Both the position numbers and the translations under genes were made by a program. The notes under the pieces are model-generated. The model had not been told where the DNA came from, made no database searches, and saw only the letters and a program-made list of their open reading frames with translations. Positions 1 to 13,490 of a stretch of DNA of 64,000 nt are shown piece after piece. The DNA is from Lepidonotus clava (taxonomy: Eukaryota; Annelida; Polychaeta; Phyllodocida; Polynoidae), in contig OW387147.1 in assembly GCA_936440205.1 (NCBI GenBank), forward strand, positions 25,135,629 through 25,199,628. The letters run 5' to 3'. How positions within the stretch are numbered: the stretch's first letter is position 1; each line of letters starts with the position of its first letter.

Positions 1-1980
1 TGAAGTTCTAGTACACTCTATAAGTTTTATATCATGCACGGGAAAACTGTGCACTTAAGACTATTGATTAATTTGGTCATAATTTTAAGTGTACACTACA
101 TTCCTCTTGTATCATCTAACAACACAACTGGGAGGAGAAATATCTTCAAGTCCACCTTTAATCACAGATTCACGCATAAATAAATGTATACTCTAGAAGC
201 GTCTGTAGACGCCCTGGCTACCATAAATCCCCATTTTGTAACTATCCGAACATCCCCGTTGCTGTATCCTGTGCCCGGCGTGCCGCCACCTGGTGACCAG
301 TCGGTACCCAGCAGGCAGGGTGTGGTGTTCTGGGGGCTAATGTTAATCCGTGTTGACATAATACCTGACCATTAGGCCACGTACTGCGACGGCCAGACCT
401 CCCTCCGCCCTCCTCCAGGGTGGGGGCTTAGGGGTGGGTGTGGTAGGTGGTATATGGTGGAGAGGAGATGTATGGGAGAGGCTATAGCACTCATCGTTGT
501 ACATGTATTATCGAGTCCTTCATGCCCCTCGCGTCAGTGTGTATGATTTATCAAAGGTCGGTATTATACATCAAAAAGGGCCAAGGCATAGTAAATGCGG
601 TGATAAAAACCATGGATTTTATTAGAGATTCTATATCCATAGCTATGTATTTATCAAACAATGAATAGATCACTTGTAAAGTGGCAGTCGTAAATTCTGT
701 GCAGCGTTTACCCATTGTGTCATGAATGAATGAGCAAGCCATAAACCAACAATAGTTTTAAAATGTCCATGGCGAACAATGCATGCGGTTCCTATACACC
801 ACTGCGCAAATGGAACCCAATGTAATCTCAATACGATTATAAAAAGAACAATGAAGAAAGACCCGAATACCAACGCAATAGATATTATCATACTATGACG
901 TGATTGCCTGGGGCATATCTGCCTATTGAAATATTGATGGGTGTTGATTAACAAACGTGAAGTGTTGCTCGTTTGGTCCACTGGTGGTTTCTCGCAGCTT
1001 GAAGTAGTGTAAAGTTTATACATGTTGACATAAGAAAGGCCCATTAGTTTGTGCTGTGCCTGCCGGGCCCTGAGGCTACATGCGATCTGTTCTGGGGTGC
1101 GGACGGCTGATGTGGCGGTAACAGCCTTATTTTGTCAGGTCTACCCCTGCTACTAATACATCAACAGCCCCTAGCCGTCCCCAAATAAGGTATAAGCAGG
1201 CATAATAATGTCATGTGTAGGCAACAAGCAAAGCTTTCTTTAATATTGTAAGGAGAAGCCCTCGGGCCAGAAAACTCCGGACTCGTTCTCTTCTACGCTT
1301 GCGCGGTATTTATATACATGCTTGCGTCAGCAATTTGAGTAATTGTTGTAATTAGTCTTCTGGTATATAAATATACACAATAATTATATTTCTTTTACAG
1401 AGCTTGAAGGTAAAAGATAACCACAGCAGCATGCAATCCAAATTTCCACTTCTACCTCAAAGCTTAGCTTTAACGTTAAGATTTAATGTGTAACGGTGCC
1501 AGCTCTATATAGAAAGAGAGGTATTCTATTATATATATATCTTTAATTGTGATGTAATTTATTATTCTGACTGAGCTAAAACTGGTGGTTTACTGAGATC
1601 CAAATCGGTAATAGTACATCCCCTGTCACAGTCTATACCACATGTAAACCATACCTTCCACAATTACGCACATACCCATGGGACCATACGCTGTCACATT
1701 CTCTAAATCTATCTTGATCAAGACGTGTCTCCTTGCACATTATGTAGTCAGCATGGAGTTGTAAAACAGGTGAGGCCATGTCAGCTGGGGGACACCTCCC
1801 CTGGAGTAACTCCAGGGGGAGAGGCTTAAGGGTACTGGAGGACGCTGACAGGTGGTGATGGTGGTCAGGGCGGGTCTGATAGCTGTATTATACTGGATAC
1901 GCCCCTAGGGGGTGGGCCTGGAGGATTAGGGCAGCTTAGCAGGGGCTTAAGGGTCTGACGTGAGCTGGCCGTGATGGGCA
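1..1980. other. No gene recognised
   Basis: Mixed-composition sequence with scattered short open frames, none with coding character or convincing splice context. The last 250 bases become G-rich. A short imperfect palindrome of about 11 bp per arm lies at 1796-1821 (CTCCCCTGGAG and its complement). I see no transposon ends or promoter signature. Confidence 0.5.
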
Positions 1981-1984
1981 GGGG

Positions 1985-2410
1985 GACTGGGCTTATGTGT
2001 GAAGGAATAGGACTGGGAGACTTCTATGGTGTGGGGATGGGATGGGCGATTGGGTCTGTGTGTGAATGAATAGGATGGGTGGTGTATGTGGAATTGAATA
2101 GGATTGAAAGAGACTGTCTGATGACTGGTGTATGTGAGAATGAATAGGACTTTATGAGGCTGCCTGATAGAAGACGAGTGGTCTATGTATGTGAATGAAT
2201 AGGAATATATGAGATGGTCTGATTGAATATGAGTGGTTAATGTGTAAATGGTTAGTATTGTAAGAGATTAATGAAATATATGGTATGTGGATGGGGATGG
2301 AGGCTGTGTGAATTAATAGAGTGAGTTGTGTATACGTGAGTTAATAGGACTTTAGGAGACTGCCTGATGAAAGATAAGTGGTTTATGTGTGAATTGAAAT
2401 AATTGTTAAT
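1985..2410. repeat. Degenerate minisatellite, unit about 60-75 bp
   Basis: The phrase GTGAATGAATAGGA, followed by a block like CTTTATGAGGCTGCCTGAT and then GAGTGGTTTATGTGT, recurs at least five times with substitutions and small length changes (near 2002, 2062, 2128, 2190 and 2333). Units are only partly alike, so the array is old or weakly constrained. No coding frame runs through it. Confidence 0.65.
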
Positions 2411-3925
2411 GTAAGGGGCAGTGGTTCATAGCTCGAGGTTAGATGGGAGATGGGGAATAGGTAGGATTTTAGGTTTTTGTTTGAAAGAATGAAAACAAGA
2501 GTATATTCAAATAGGTCTGGAGTGACATTGAGTCGTTCTAAACCTATATAGTTTTACTTTTACTTACAACTTTGTAGAAACACAAACCCTCTACATAACT
2601 TTGGTATTGCAAAGATACAATAGTTTATCCAGGCTTACCCACAAACTTCTGGTTTGTATTTCTTCATGATCAGTCACCTTCCATTGCATCTTCAAATAGT
2701 AAACAGGTATAGGTTGGCCTATACCAATCATAAAACTACTAGTGCACTTTGAGAACTCCTTAACCAATATCAGATCCGACATTTATCCTACGTAGCCGTC
2801 TCAGTTCCCTCATTTAACTACTGTTTACATCCCTAGGTCTGACTCACTGTCCCTTATTTAACTGTTTAAACCTCCTGCTCCACCCCCTCCCCAACAGGTG
2901 CGGTGGCAGGTGGTGAGTGGGGCAGACCCAGCCCAGCAGAAGGGGATCTGCTTTAAGAGCAGCATGTGTTCCGCACTCATGGGTCAGCAGCCAGCTAGTC
3001 AAGCCCAACTGATTCGGGTGTAAAGAGCCCAGATTTACTGTTAAAGTGGAAATATTCTGCTTGTATAGATCAGTAGAATGTTTTTTGTGTTAACAGTTGG
3101 ATGGGAAGGTTGGCCACTGTTTGTCTGCTCTACATTTAGCTAAACTGTATCTCTGTACATGTGTGATCATTTAATGACGGCATACCTTTTATTTTCTTAT
3201 TTTCCTAACCACATGTAACAGTTTTGGTGAAAAACTGTTTTCCATTCTAAATAAATATATCACGAAAATGAATACTACAATTAATACCTTTCTGTCATGT
3301 GTGAATACGCCTGAAAAATAAACATATTTTTTCTACTTTGAAACACACAATCTTTTAAGTTATAATCTTCGGGAAAACATTCCTATTTTTTTCAAATTAT
3401 AAATAATTGAGAAACTGACCTTGTGCTGCCTGGTGCCTGGTGTGATGTTGTGTCTGAGGTGTCACACGCAGACAACCAGCGAGAACAACGACCAGCCGTA
3501 ACCAGAGGGCCGGGGACCCCCTCCTCCAGTAGGTGGGCGCCGCACCCCTCCCCCTGCCTCCTCCAGGGCATGTCTCCATGGTAATCGGCTTAGGTCCACT
3601 GGTCACACGTCTCAACAGACTGAATGTCAAACGGCGCGGCTCCGGTAGAAGGCTGCCTTAATCTAATACTAGCCGTGTGCTGGACTTCCTTCTGGATAAT
3701 GTAATAAGGACAACTTTGCGGGGATGTCCGTTTAATTGTGTTTATTTCACGGAGAGTTGGGGAACTTTCCTCCCTGAATTAATAAATCATTTAATTTAAT
3801 CCTGCGATGGTAGCAAATATTGTCACGTAGCACAATATTAAGCTGTAGTCTCATTCAGTAATTTTCAGGTTTTAGTTTTTGTGTTTGCTTCCTGTAGATG
3901 TAGATGTGTACTACATATATAAGTG
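2411..3925. other. No gene recognised
   Basis: Mostly unique sequence. A 63-codon minus-strand frame (2591-2782) ends beside a possible donor (GTAAGC), but it has no good acceptor and matches no family I know. A GC-rich stretch at about 3420-3620 carries CTCCTCC-type repeats with no recognised gene. Confidence 0.4.
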
Positions 3926-3929
3926 TGAG

Positions 3930-4280
3930 TTTACAGGTCACACTGGTCAACAGGAAACAGGTAAGAGCTGTATGGAGTTAGTATTGGCTCATGTAAACTA
4001 ATATCCAGGTGTGTAAATATAAGCCTCCAGGGTGATTCAGGTGTTCTGTCTCCCGCTTACAGGTGCCCATGTGACGCCCAGGTAAGTGGATGAGTCTCCT
4101 TACTCCAGGTGGGAGTAGGTGAGGGGTAGGGTAGTACACCTGCGGTCGCCTACCTGGACCTAGTGATACCAACTCCAGGTATCTGTATAAATACACCTTG
4201 CGTGGGTCATGTGCTCCTGTGTGTTGGTAGGTAAGCCTGGGAAACCTGAACGGGAATGGTATGGATGGTAACACCTGGAT
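3930..4280. promoter_or_regulatory. Cluster of CAGGTG/CAGGTA motifs
   Basis: About ten CAGGTR motifs on both strands sit in roughly 330 bases (for example near 4007, 4036, 4061, 4078, 4107, 4138, 4176 and 4271). CAGGTG is the E-box bound by Snail, ZEB and E-protein factors, and a homotypic cluster would suit an enhancer. The same string also resembles joined splice sites (CAG followed by GTAAGT). The motif density is seen; either function is inference. Confidence 0.35.
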
Positions 4281-4689
4281 GAAGAGGACAAGTGGTAGAC
4301 ACAATGGATTCCTCCTGAAAGTTCTCTTAATCCAATTAAAAGTGTTTGTGAAGTGTATCCCAGAGTTGTCTGGAGGTGTAGTCTTTTACTTATCCTTATC
4401 GGCTGACAGCTGTGACTATCCGTGATGAAGTCCCAATAGAAGTTGTACTCTCACACAAAAGGTGATCGTTTCAACTGCAGATGTAGCGATAGGGGTAGAT
4501 GTGGGCACACTGGGAAAGTGCGTGAAAAGTTAACAGTCTCCGTGACAAAACTGCGGGCGCCTTTAAGTATGTCCTCTGTTTGTATTGTTATCAATCACAT
4601 ACATCAAGCGATTCTGTATCCATGTAGAAAACTGCCACTTTTGATGACTCCTAGATGTCTGATAGATTAAGTCGGTGGTTGCGTATCTT

Positions 4690-5075
4690 TCCCTGTGGTT
4701 GATGGGCTTGTCCCATCTGCTCGCGAGTCGGTCCTGAGTGACTCGGGAGTTGCTCACCTCCGACTCCAGCTGAGAACCGCGTGGCGCTACTGCTGCTCGG
4801 CCTACTCCTACTACCTCCTACCCGCACAGCGGTTCCTGCGCGACTGGCGAGTGGGGGACTCGTTTTTGGGGAGACTATGCGGAGGCGCGCAAGGGATAGG
4901 GAGAGTAGGAGCGCCGCGCGCAGCCAGTCTGCGCAGCTGGTACCCTGCGCATGCGCGGACGGAGTAGGGATGGGGACTGGGCGCTGGGCGCTGGGGAGGG
5001 TGGCAGGAGGACAGAGGCGGGGGCAAAGAGGGGCGGAGAGGTGGCCGCAGCGGTAGCGTACGCGCCCTATTTGAT
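4690..5075. promoter_or_regulatory. CpG-rich island, candidate promoter with NRF1-type site
   Basis: This is the most CpG-rich stretch of the left half. It contains the palindrome TGCGCATGCGCG (about 4946-4957), which matches the NRF1 consensus, plus GC-box-like GGGGCGG and GGCGGGGGC strings. Long open frames in several phases here reflect low stop-codon frequency in GC-rich DNA, not coding. Direction of any transcription is unknown, and no exon with a donor could be tied to it. Confidence 0.45.
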
Positions 5076-5979
5076 TAGGCGTAATAATACTCGACGGCAA
5101 ACAAAATCATAATATCAATAATTCGATGATCCGCCAAGGCCACAGGAGAGCGCCGGGTGGGGCGAGGGCCGTGTAAAGGGTCGGGGGGTAGAGGCCATTA
5201 TGGGAGTGAAACATTGAAAAATGACAGGCCAGGGGGTAGTAGATTTGCCATTGGAGAGTGGATAGGGTAGGACTGGAGCAAAATGGTATAGACAGGGGGT
5301 AGTCCCATGGGAGAGTAAGTACCTGCATAGAGCAGATCTGGATTGGGGTGAATTATCGGGTGGCAGTTCCGAGCAGCTCAAACACACCCGTTCTGCACAC
5401 AAACACACCATATCACACCCTTTGAGTAGCTCCTCCTGGGCTGGGCGACAGATGGTCGAGTGGGGCGCCCCCTCTGAACGATCGTTCACATTATCAATAC
5501 GGGTGATGATTATTAAGGCCCCCCCCCCCTCGCCCCGAGTAGCAGCGACTCACGCTATATGTGTCAACTCACGAGCTGCTCATGGATAAAGATCTATTCC
5601 TGAAGTAGGCGCCCGCCCGCAATTATAAGCCCTTCAAGCTGGAACTTGTACATTCACTTCAACTACATCATCGAACCGGTTATAGATCTGCCATTCCCAT
5701 CCCCCTCCACGCCACATAGTACGCTTCACGATAGGATCAGTTCAGAAACTGCTACTACGGATAGACGGATTTGTGGTTCGATTTGGATAGGATTTAAAGC
5801 CGGGATTTAAGTGAAAGTATGAGTGTTGGACGAGATGTCTGGGATCAAATCAATGTGATCTCCCGGGCAGACTATAGATTTGTTTTTCGATATAAGTGCA
5901 CTTGGTAAGAGTTTCTTCAATTGGACGAGATACCTTGTGTATTAAGGTGCCTGTCTGTAGTACGCATACATGTGCGTGT

Positions 5980-6022
<43 letters not shown>

Positions 6023-8275
6023 CATCTTTGTATGTATGTAGGCCTATACATGTTTTTACATGGATGTTAGTATCATGTATGTATACATTCATGCTTGTAT
6101 AAAATAATATATAAGCCTACATAATTATGTGTTTATGTATATAAGTATTATACAGGCATGCATAAAATGTGTAGGTGTGTGTATTTACTCTGCCATGGCA
6201 CTTCCCCTTTCTACAAATTGAATGATTAAACTGGAATGATACAAACCTTCATAATGTCATACATTGTACCCATACATCTATCTTTTTAACAAATGTTATC
6301 ATTGTCATTTTGTGTAAATCAAAACGTTTTCTGTACCTGAATTAATATTTTCCCGAAGGTGACTGAAAGAACTGTCGTTTACAATACAAAGGAAACGTAT
6401 ATCATATAAAAGCATGAGTAAAACCGGGAAAGCCTCACCGTATTCTACCTATTGTCCACAAAACCGCCTTAATAGGCTAGGCGAGCAGTACATCTGAAAT
6501 CTAAGAGTTCCGAGTAAAATAAATTGTAAGCCATCATAAGCAGTAGAGAGAAAGAACTTCAAACATCCTATTTCCACGCAGATAAAAGGATTTCGGAACA
6601 CAAAGAGAAAAAAGGAGAGGGGCAAGGAGCAGTCGGTGGCCTGCCTACCTCAGGGGGGAGAGTGTTGAATGCGACTCTCACATTAGCCCTGGGGCTATGT
6701 CGGAAGGTTTCTATGTTTTTAGCGTCTCCAACAGTCCCCTACTTGGCCTTTTAAGCTAGGCAATGAAAGTCGCGGTTGAAACAAAACCTCGCCAATGTGG
6801 CTTTGGCTCAGGGGGGTTTGACATATGTAAGAAGTGATGGCATAATATTTCCCCCACATCCTTAAGATGTTTTGTTAAGCACTTAAAAAGCAGGAGGAGC
6901 TGCAGAAATGCCATTGTTGCAGTTCACAGAATGCCAGACTGCTTACATTGCTGGAAATTCTGACTCAATGCAGTTGGCATTTTCAACGAACTTCTATGCG
7001 GATGCAATTGGCATGAAGGAGGGGGGACTGTGAATGGGAGGGGTGTGTAGGTAAGGCACCTGTTAGTTTGCTCCTGTATGACCTGTTAATTGATGACACA
7101 TGATAACCCTTTACAGCCAGGTTAATTAAGGAAAGGTAATTAGTGTATGTGATGTACGATGTCGTGATTCTACTTCACAAAGCCTAGGAGAAAGTCAATT
7201 AGTAACAGTGTAATATGAAACCCTTCAAAGCAGAATTTTGGCTTTGCCAAGATGTGTCATTGTTCAATAGAGGGTCGTGCTTGTGTTGTTTTGAAATATG
7301 AAAAATACCCAAAGTAATGTGCAGGAACATGTACATGATTATTCTGTGTAATATTATCCAGGATGTTTAGGTGCTCAAGGCCTGTACATATATTCGGGAC
7401 AAAGGAAAGACCTTGGAATTGTTGTAAATGTTATAACTTTGACATGCCATGCACTCTAAGTGCCTTTCCATTAAAACATGTCTGTATTAAAGGGAAGTAA
7501 CTAAATCAGTCTCAAATATGACACAGACGATCAGAGTAAAGTAGAAATTTCAATTCTGAATGATAGAGGAAATTCAGTTCCGTCATTCCGTATCAAAATG
7601 TGCTATTTTCTTTGTTTCTGAAAATTTAGTAACAAGCTCACATTTGATATGAAAACTATTTCCATGGATATTGTACTGACATCCTAACAATATGAAATAT
7701 CAACTTTGATATTATTTAAACAAAATGTCTAGCTCAGGTTTGAATTGCACAGGTGTCTAAATATAAAATGTGTTGAAACGTCCTTTCATACATGTGTGGA
7801 CAATTACAAACTTTCCCATCGCATCACAAAGAGTTGGAACACTAGTTAATTAGTACAGAGGCCATTTCCCATCTCAGTCCTCCCATATAATATTTTATTG
7901 CCATCCTTAGCAGGCTTTCACAGGTGCTAAGTCCAACTCCCCCAGGCCCTGGCTCAGACAACCTTTGATGCTAAAGACACCCTGGCTCCTCCTGTATTAC
8001 CTTCATTCTCACCTTTATTCCCACCTTTATGCGCCTGCCTACAGTAGTAATCACACCTGTAATGAGGCCTTTCATGCCACCGCCAGTGCGCACACCTGAG
8101 ATGCTTTTCACCTTGCCTTTAATGTAAGGATGTACCTGAAATGAGACCAGGTGAGAACGAACGGCGGAATTACAAAGGCCATGCCTTTCTTGGTACCCCT
8201 TAGGATGATGGGTTAGATTCCAAGCTTGTGGGTGGACTTCAGGGTCTGGATATTTCTTACTTCCTCTCCTCTGAG
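5076..8275. other. No gene recognised; contains a (TG)n tract
   Basis: Unique AT-leaning sequence. The only simple repeat of note is a TG dinucleotide tract at about 5971-6019. Between 8030 and 8155 there are several CACCTG/CAGGTG motifs in a pyrimidine-rich context, a weaker version of the clusters at 3930 and 20586. No credible exon was found. Confidence 0.45.
5971..6019. repeat. (TG)n microsatellite
   Basis: Nearly pure TG dinucleotides, interrupted by a few TA units. The open frames of alternating Val/Cys and His/Thr across it are artefacts of the repeat. Confidence 0.95.
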
Positions 8276-8282
8276 AATCCTA

Positions 8283-8352
8283 TCTGTGGCCTCTAACCCC
8301 TTCCTCCAGGGCCTAACCCCTTCCTCCAGGCCCTAACCCCTTCCACCAGCCC
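8283..8352. repeat. Short tandem repeat, about 19-bp unit
   Basis: The unit CTAACCCCTTCCTCCAGGC is present about three times in tandem with small changes, followed by a partial degenerate copy. Confidence 0.8.
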
Positions 8353-8812
8353 CTTACTCCTCCCTGGTGTCTCTCCTCTATGATGTGACTCCTACATTAT
8401 TGATGACCTACCGCAATCCAAACAGTCACTGCCTCCCAAAGCAACATCCATCTTCTGGCCTCTCCCTGAAATATTTAACCCACTTGCATTGGCTTCCTTA
8501 CCAAACATCACCAACATGTTCCTCATAGCAGAAATTACTCTTCTACTCGCGTTTATAAATACATGTCAGCATGCGGATTTTCAGATTTACAAATAAGAAA
8601 AAAGGGTTGAGGAGCATTGTTTGGTTATAAAATAAGGATGTGCATCACCAGTGTTCCCACAGGGTACAGGTTGCAAAGAGGCTTTCCGGACAGCAAACAC
8701 TGTGTGAAGCAGCCATGATAACAAAGGTAAAATGGTACACTTCTTAAGAAATAGATTACTTCTAAGGTCCTCAAGGTTGTCTGTTATATTATGTGTGTAT
8801 GTATGCTATATG

Positions 8813-8813
<1 letters not shown>

Positions 8814-8865
<52 letters not shown>
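8814..8865. repeat. (AT)n microsatellite
   Basis: An uninterrupted AT dinucleotide run of about 50 bases. A short direct repeat (AAGGTCCTCAAGGTTGT-like) lies on either side, at about 8763 and 8866. Confidence 0.95.
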
Positions 8866-8869
<4 letters not shown>

Positions 8870-10045
8870 CGATCCTCAAGGTTGTAGTTATATAATTATG
8901 TGTATATTTTATATACGTGTATATAACCATCTACATGTACAATAACTGTACCTGATATTATTTATACCTATTTAGTACGATAGATATGATGTATTTATAC
9001 GACCTCAAGGCCATGTGGAATTCGGAATATTGTGCCTAAGATACAGCTAGGCTAGTTTGTCTGCCAATGCAACTGGTCTGAGAAAGGGGTCCCCCGGACT
9101 GCCCCTCGTCCCCTTGCTATTGAGCTGCTCATATTTTCCCAGATCACAGACCTCCATCATGAGTTATTCATATCCAGGCTTTGATTGCTCGCCTCCAATC
9201 GAACAAGGGGCAGTGCTGTCTTGTCTGTGTGCTTCTTCTGATGGTCCACATTCCCTAGGACAGCTGGGGGTCGCTGGATATGGCCCTTTAATCAAAGAAC
9301 TGAAAGACTATGGGTGAACGGAGTTTATAAAGGTATTGCGTCGGCGCGTTTTCCGCTTTAGTGTATTGTCATTATGTACTTTATGTTTACTGGTGTATTC
9401 CGCTTGTTGCTATTTTAATACTTGTTTACTCATTTCATTTAATTCAAATAATTTTATGGTGGTGTTTCTGTGGCCATGGGAATGGCAAAGAAACAGCATA
9501 AATGGTATAGGATTTTTCCGCATTGCTGATTTATAGCTTCCTCATATGGCCTTATGTTTTCTCATGTCAAATAAATACCTGAATATGGACGCTTAAACAA
9601 ATAAAGGTCGTGCTATGAACAAGATAGGACTCTGTGACTTCTTTAATGTCTAATTACAGGAACAGAACTGTTTCCCTTCAATTATCAAATCAACGGTACT
9701 TCCCCATTATCAAAATGAGTGGGACATGATGTTTCTTATAGGCAAAGGTTGTGCCTTTGCGTTTCTTACAAGTTCTTCGAATCGTGTCTTTATGACAAAC
9801 TTCGTCTCATCATATGACGCCCAGCTGGTCAACTAGAGACAAAACACTTAAAAAGCTACAGATTCTAATTCTGATGTGTCCACTCACTTGGCTGGACTTC
9901 ACACCTAAAAACAAACACATCATTTCTCCTCCTAGTTAATTGCAACCTGTCTAGATTGCCATTGAAGGTCAGGGATGAAATAAAAGACAATTAGCTCAGA
10001 TTGTTGGGATTGATATGAGAGTTTTATATGTCGCCGCTGATAAAA
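8870..10045. other. No gene recognised
   Basis: AT-rich unique sequence. An 86-codon plus-strand frame (9057-9317) has no splice context or family resemblance. A possible minus-strand donor (GTGAGT) near 9885 follows only a 17-nt candidate exon with an in-frame stop, so it is not called. Confidence 0.4.
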
Positions 10046-10053
10046 ATACTTAC

Positions 10054-10117
10054 CTCGATGTGATCAAAAATATAGCTACGCTCGTTGATGCGATCTCTTA
10101 TATTAACAATATGCTGA
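10054..10117 (-). CDS. Candidate coding exon (unrecognised protein)
   Basis: On the minus strand, 64 nt are followed by a strong donor (GAG then GTAAGTATTTTT). The frame reads QHIVNIRDRINERSYIFDHI plus a final Glu. The acceptor chosen (ATGCTAAG) is weak and was picked because its phase fits the preceding candidate exon at 14382-14463, whose last two bases plus T give Tyr. A 64-nt open frame can arise by chance, so support comes from the donor, the codon-like content and the phase match. The large transposon at 10342-14135 would lie in the intron between the two exons. No family is recognised. Confidence 0.27.
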
Positions 10118-10341
10118 CTTAGCATCTGGTTTATCATCGTATGGTTACATGTAGTGGTCATCAAAGTATGGAATAGTGGGCGTGAGGTTGACCACAGGTC
10201 TAATAACATGTATTTTTTCAGGGGGAATTACGTTTATCTACAGGAAACAAAGTAGTGTAACTCAACCTCCACTAACGGAAATATATGAAAATATTGCTGA
10301 CGTGCACAGTTGTTTTTCTCGTTGTGCCCTTAGGCATGATA

Positions 10342-10976
10342 GTCCAGGAGCCAAATCTGAAAATCTTGATTTACCCTCCGCGGTGAGCCCCCTGGATTTT
10401 TTTGATTTTTTTCAACTTATAGCATCCTAGGGACCATGAATCAAGGCGGTTCCGAAGAATTTAGGTATGCGAACACTATGTAATTACGCGATTTGTGGTT
10501 AATTAGCAAAAATTGAAAAACGCGTTATTTCTTAATTTCTCAGGGACTATGTAAGATATGATAATATGCTATATGTCATCTGAAAGGTAATTTTTTTCCT
10601 GATTTTTTGGTATATTGTTTGTTATTGTCATTAATCATGGCAATGAGTAATTAAAGAAAAACTGTTGTTTTAGTCAAAATCATTATAACCTAAGGATCCA
10701 AGGTTAAACTTTGGAATTGATAAAGCAAGTCCTAGGTATACTTAGAGGGGATCTTTAGGCAGTTTTTAAAGAAGGTTGCATCTGATTTCATTAGAAATAT
10801 AATGTAGATATCATTTTTTGCTGATTAAATTCTAACCGACTGCTGGTTCATTTTGCACTTATATTCTAAAAGGAGAGATGATATCATGAAAACAACACAA
10901 TATATCCTAAAGAGATGGGAAAAGGATAATCATTGTCTCCCTAAGCTGGTATTTCAGTGCTTTCTGAGCCATTTGG
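10342..10976 (+). repeat. Left terminal inverted repeat of the 3.8-kb element
   Basis: This arm pairs with 13491-14135 on the opposite strand over its whole length. It includes runs such as CCGCGGTGAGCCCCCTGG and TTTTTTGATTTTTTTCAACT shared with the other arm. Similarity stops after GAGCCATTTGG. Confidence 0.9.
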
Positions 10977-13490
10977 TCCACTGTAGACAACATTGGAGCT
11001 GTATAACAAATTTGCATTAGCAAGAAATATTTGTCCATGTAATTTGCAGCCAAGCTCATTTTTGTTGCCTGATCAAACTAGTATAGTCATTGATTTATTT
11101 ACTCAAAAGGGTATGGGTGGCTCCTTATATTAACATTCATACATTGACATAATAATGTGCTGCAATCTTCTTTTTACATACCCCTGTACCCACTCATCAT
11201 TAAACCCTGTTCCTATAGGGAGAGTGGGACTTGTAGGCTGTAATACTCTTTTAAACTCCCCCATTGCTGGCCCCAGTGTCCAATGTTTCCTTCATACCTG
11301 GGAACAGATAAGGCCTGGAAAGACAGAGGAATGATAAAGATGGCAGACTAGGGTTCTTATCCTAATAAAGGATCCCTCAGAGGGTGGGGCAGGCTTAAAT
11401 TTTGGCTACTTATAACTGTCTTATTATTCCATTTTATCACATATGATTCCAAAAGGAGCATGGGATTCATCACTGCAACTGGTGAGATCAAATGATAACT
11501 TTAACTGTTTAGACAATGTTGCCTTACAGCAGTGAAATGAAGGTAGTGGATCTTTAGAAGCTTATCAGTGGTGGAGAGGTCTAGCCTTTCCTCAGAGTGA
11601 CCTGAACTGGGGGATAAGGGCAGCCCCCATGGTACAACACACTACAGACCTATATAGTGTGTTCTAAACTGTGGGATTGCTGACCACCTGCGGTACTTTA
11701 GTTAACATCCTCCCATCAATCTACCTAATTAAACATTGTCATCCTTTTGCTTCTACTTGAGGGTTCACAGATCCAGGCTGTGTGGGCTCAGTGCTCAGTT
11801 AGCTTTATACCCTTTTGGATCAAAGACTAAGTATTCAGTTTTGGATTATTAGAACTGATCATAGATTAGAAGGTTATTTATTTATTTGAGTAATGACTCC
11901 CTTAGTCTTTGGTCTCTGAGTATTTTCCAAAATTGACTTTTCCCTTAGTACCTAACTATAGACGTTGTGCACATGACGTCATACCCTCCCAAATTGGTAT
12001 GGGTGCCATATTGGTGATCACTTTCAATCCACTATTATTGACAATTCTAAAGCATCAATTAAGTACATTTTTGTTTATTTCATCATAAGAAGGCTCATTG
12101 AATCATAATAAATCATTATTTTCTTGAAATTGTGGACATATCTAATAGCCACATGGGTGTGGTGACCACATGGTGATCACCAAAATCTGGTCACGTGACC
12201 CTGTCTGCACAAGGTCTATAAGCTGTGTCTTGCTGTAGGTTAAGGAAATTGGATCCTTGTTCATAGCAGTTTAGAAATGAAAATGGTCAGTTATATTTTG
12301 ATAAGGGAATAATGTTTCTGAGGCTTAGAGAACTGAAAGTTTGAGGCTACAACCAGAATCACAGCAATTTGTATAATCTTGTATAATCTCCTAATACCAT
12401 AGTGTCATGGTTATGATCTCATATCAAGGCTGCTGTGCACATGCTGCTCAATGTGGTAATGCTGCTAGATAATATTGGGAAACCAGTAATGGCCAAGAAC
12501 TTGTAATTTTGAAATAGAAAGCTATAGCAGGTACTGCTGTATTGTTTCAGATCTTGATATTTGTTTGAGGTCTTGCCAATGATACTGGTATGTATACACA
12601 CACACAGAGGTCTCAGTCCCCCTGGTACACCTCATGATAAAATTGGATATATGGCAGAATCCTATTAGTTGGTAGGATGAATCTGAGTGAAGCATGACCA
12701 TAGTCTGGTCATAACTTGTATTGGTAATTTGGAAGGACTGGAAGTTTGGCTCTTATGAAATAAACTGTGACCATGATTATAATTTGATATCAAATTACTA
12801 ATACCAGTAACCAATAATATAAGATATCCATTTTATGTAGGGTCAAGCCAAGCTACTCATTTATATAGGCACATGGGTCTAGAATCCTAGATTTTAAAGT
12901 GCAATCTAGCAATTTGTTAAAATCAAACATTTGACAGAGGTAACATACCTATCAAGTCCAACAAATAACATCCCTGGTCTTTTTGCAATTGGCATATTGA
13001 TACAAGGACTGTTTTTTTAGATTCAGAACCCTACATACTTTTTGGGACTCATCTCTTCTTTAAAGTAATACTTAGAGGTTCCCCATGTATACCCTGAGAA
13101 ACATGGATTGGTAATGGGTGAGTCTGCTACAAGCTTTTTTTCTCTTTTTGTCAGCATGAAAATTAATAGAGAAAACTATATGGGGCCTTCCATTTAGTAA
13201 GTACAAACATTTTCAAAAATCTCAGACCCCCACCCCCTTTGGACAAAAGTATGCATTAGATTGTACTATAAAGTATGCACATTTTCAAAAGTTTCATACC
13301 TCCTTTCCCCCCTTGATGCATACATACTTAATGCAAGGCCCCCAATAAGATGGTTTGTAATAAAACTGAGACATAATCATGGTATTTTACTGAGGAAAGA
13401 AATCTTACTCGAACCATAGTTTTATTGTGACACATCTCTCACTGTGATCCAAAATGCTCTCCAAACAGCCACTATATTACATGCATGTGC

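Noticed and set aside
2591-2782. Minus-strand 63-codon frame ending near a GTAAGC donor
   Set aside because: No good acceptor, no family resemblance, and phase not linked to other candidates.
4651-5100. 149-codon minus-strand frame, the longest in the window
   Set aside because: It lies over a CpG-rich island where all frames are long, its Ser/Pro/Arg composition follows base content, and no splice sites or domain support it.
5850-6102. Open frames of alternating Val/Cys and Thr/His
   Set aside because: They translate the (TG)n microsatellite.
6643-6660. let-7-like CTACCTCA string
   Set aside because: Only a seed complement; no mature-length match and no precursor hairpin.
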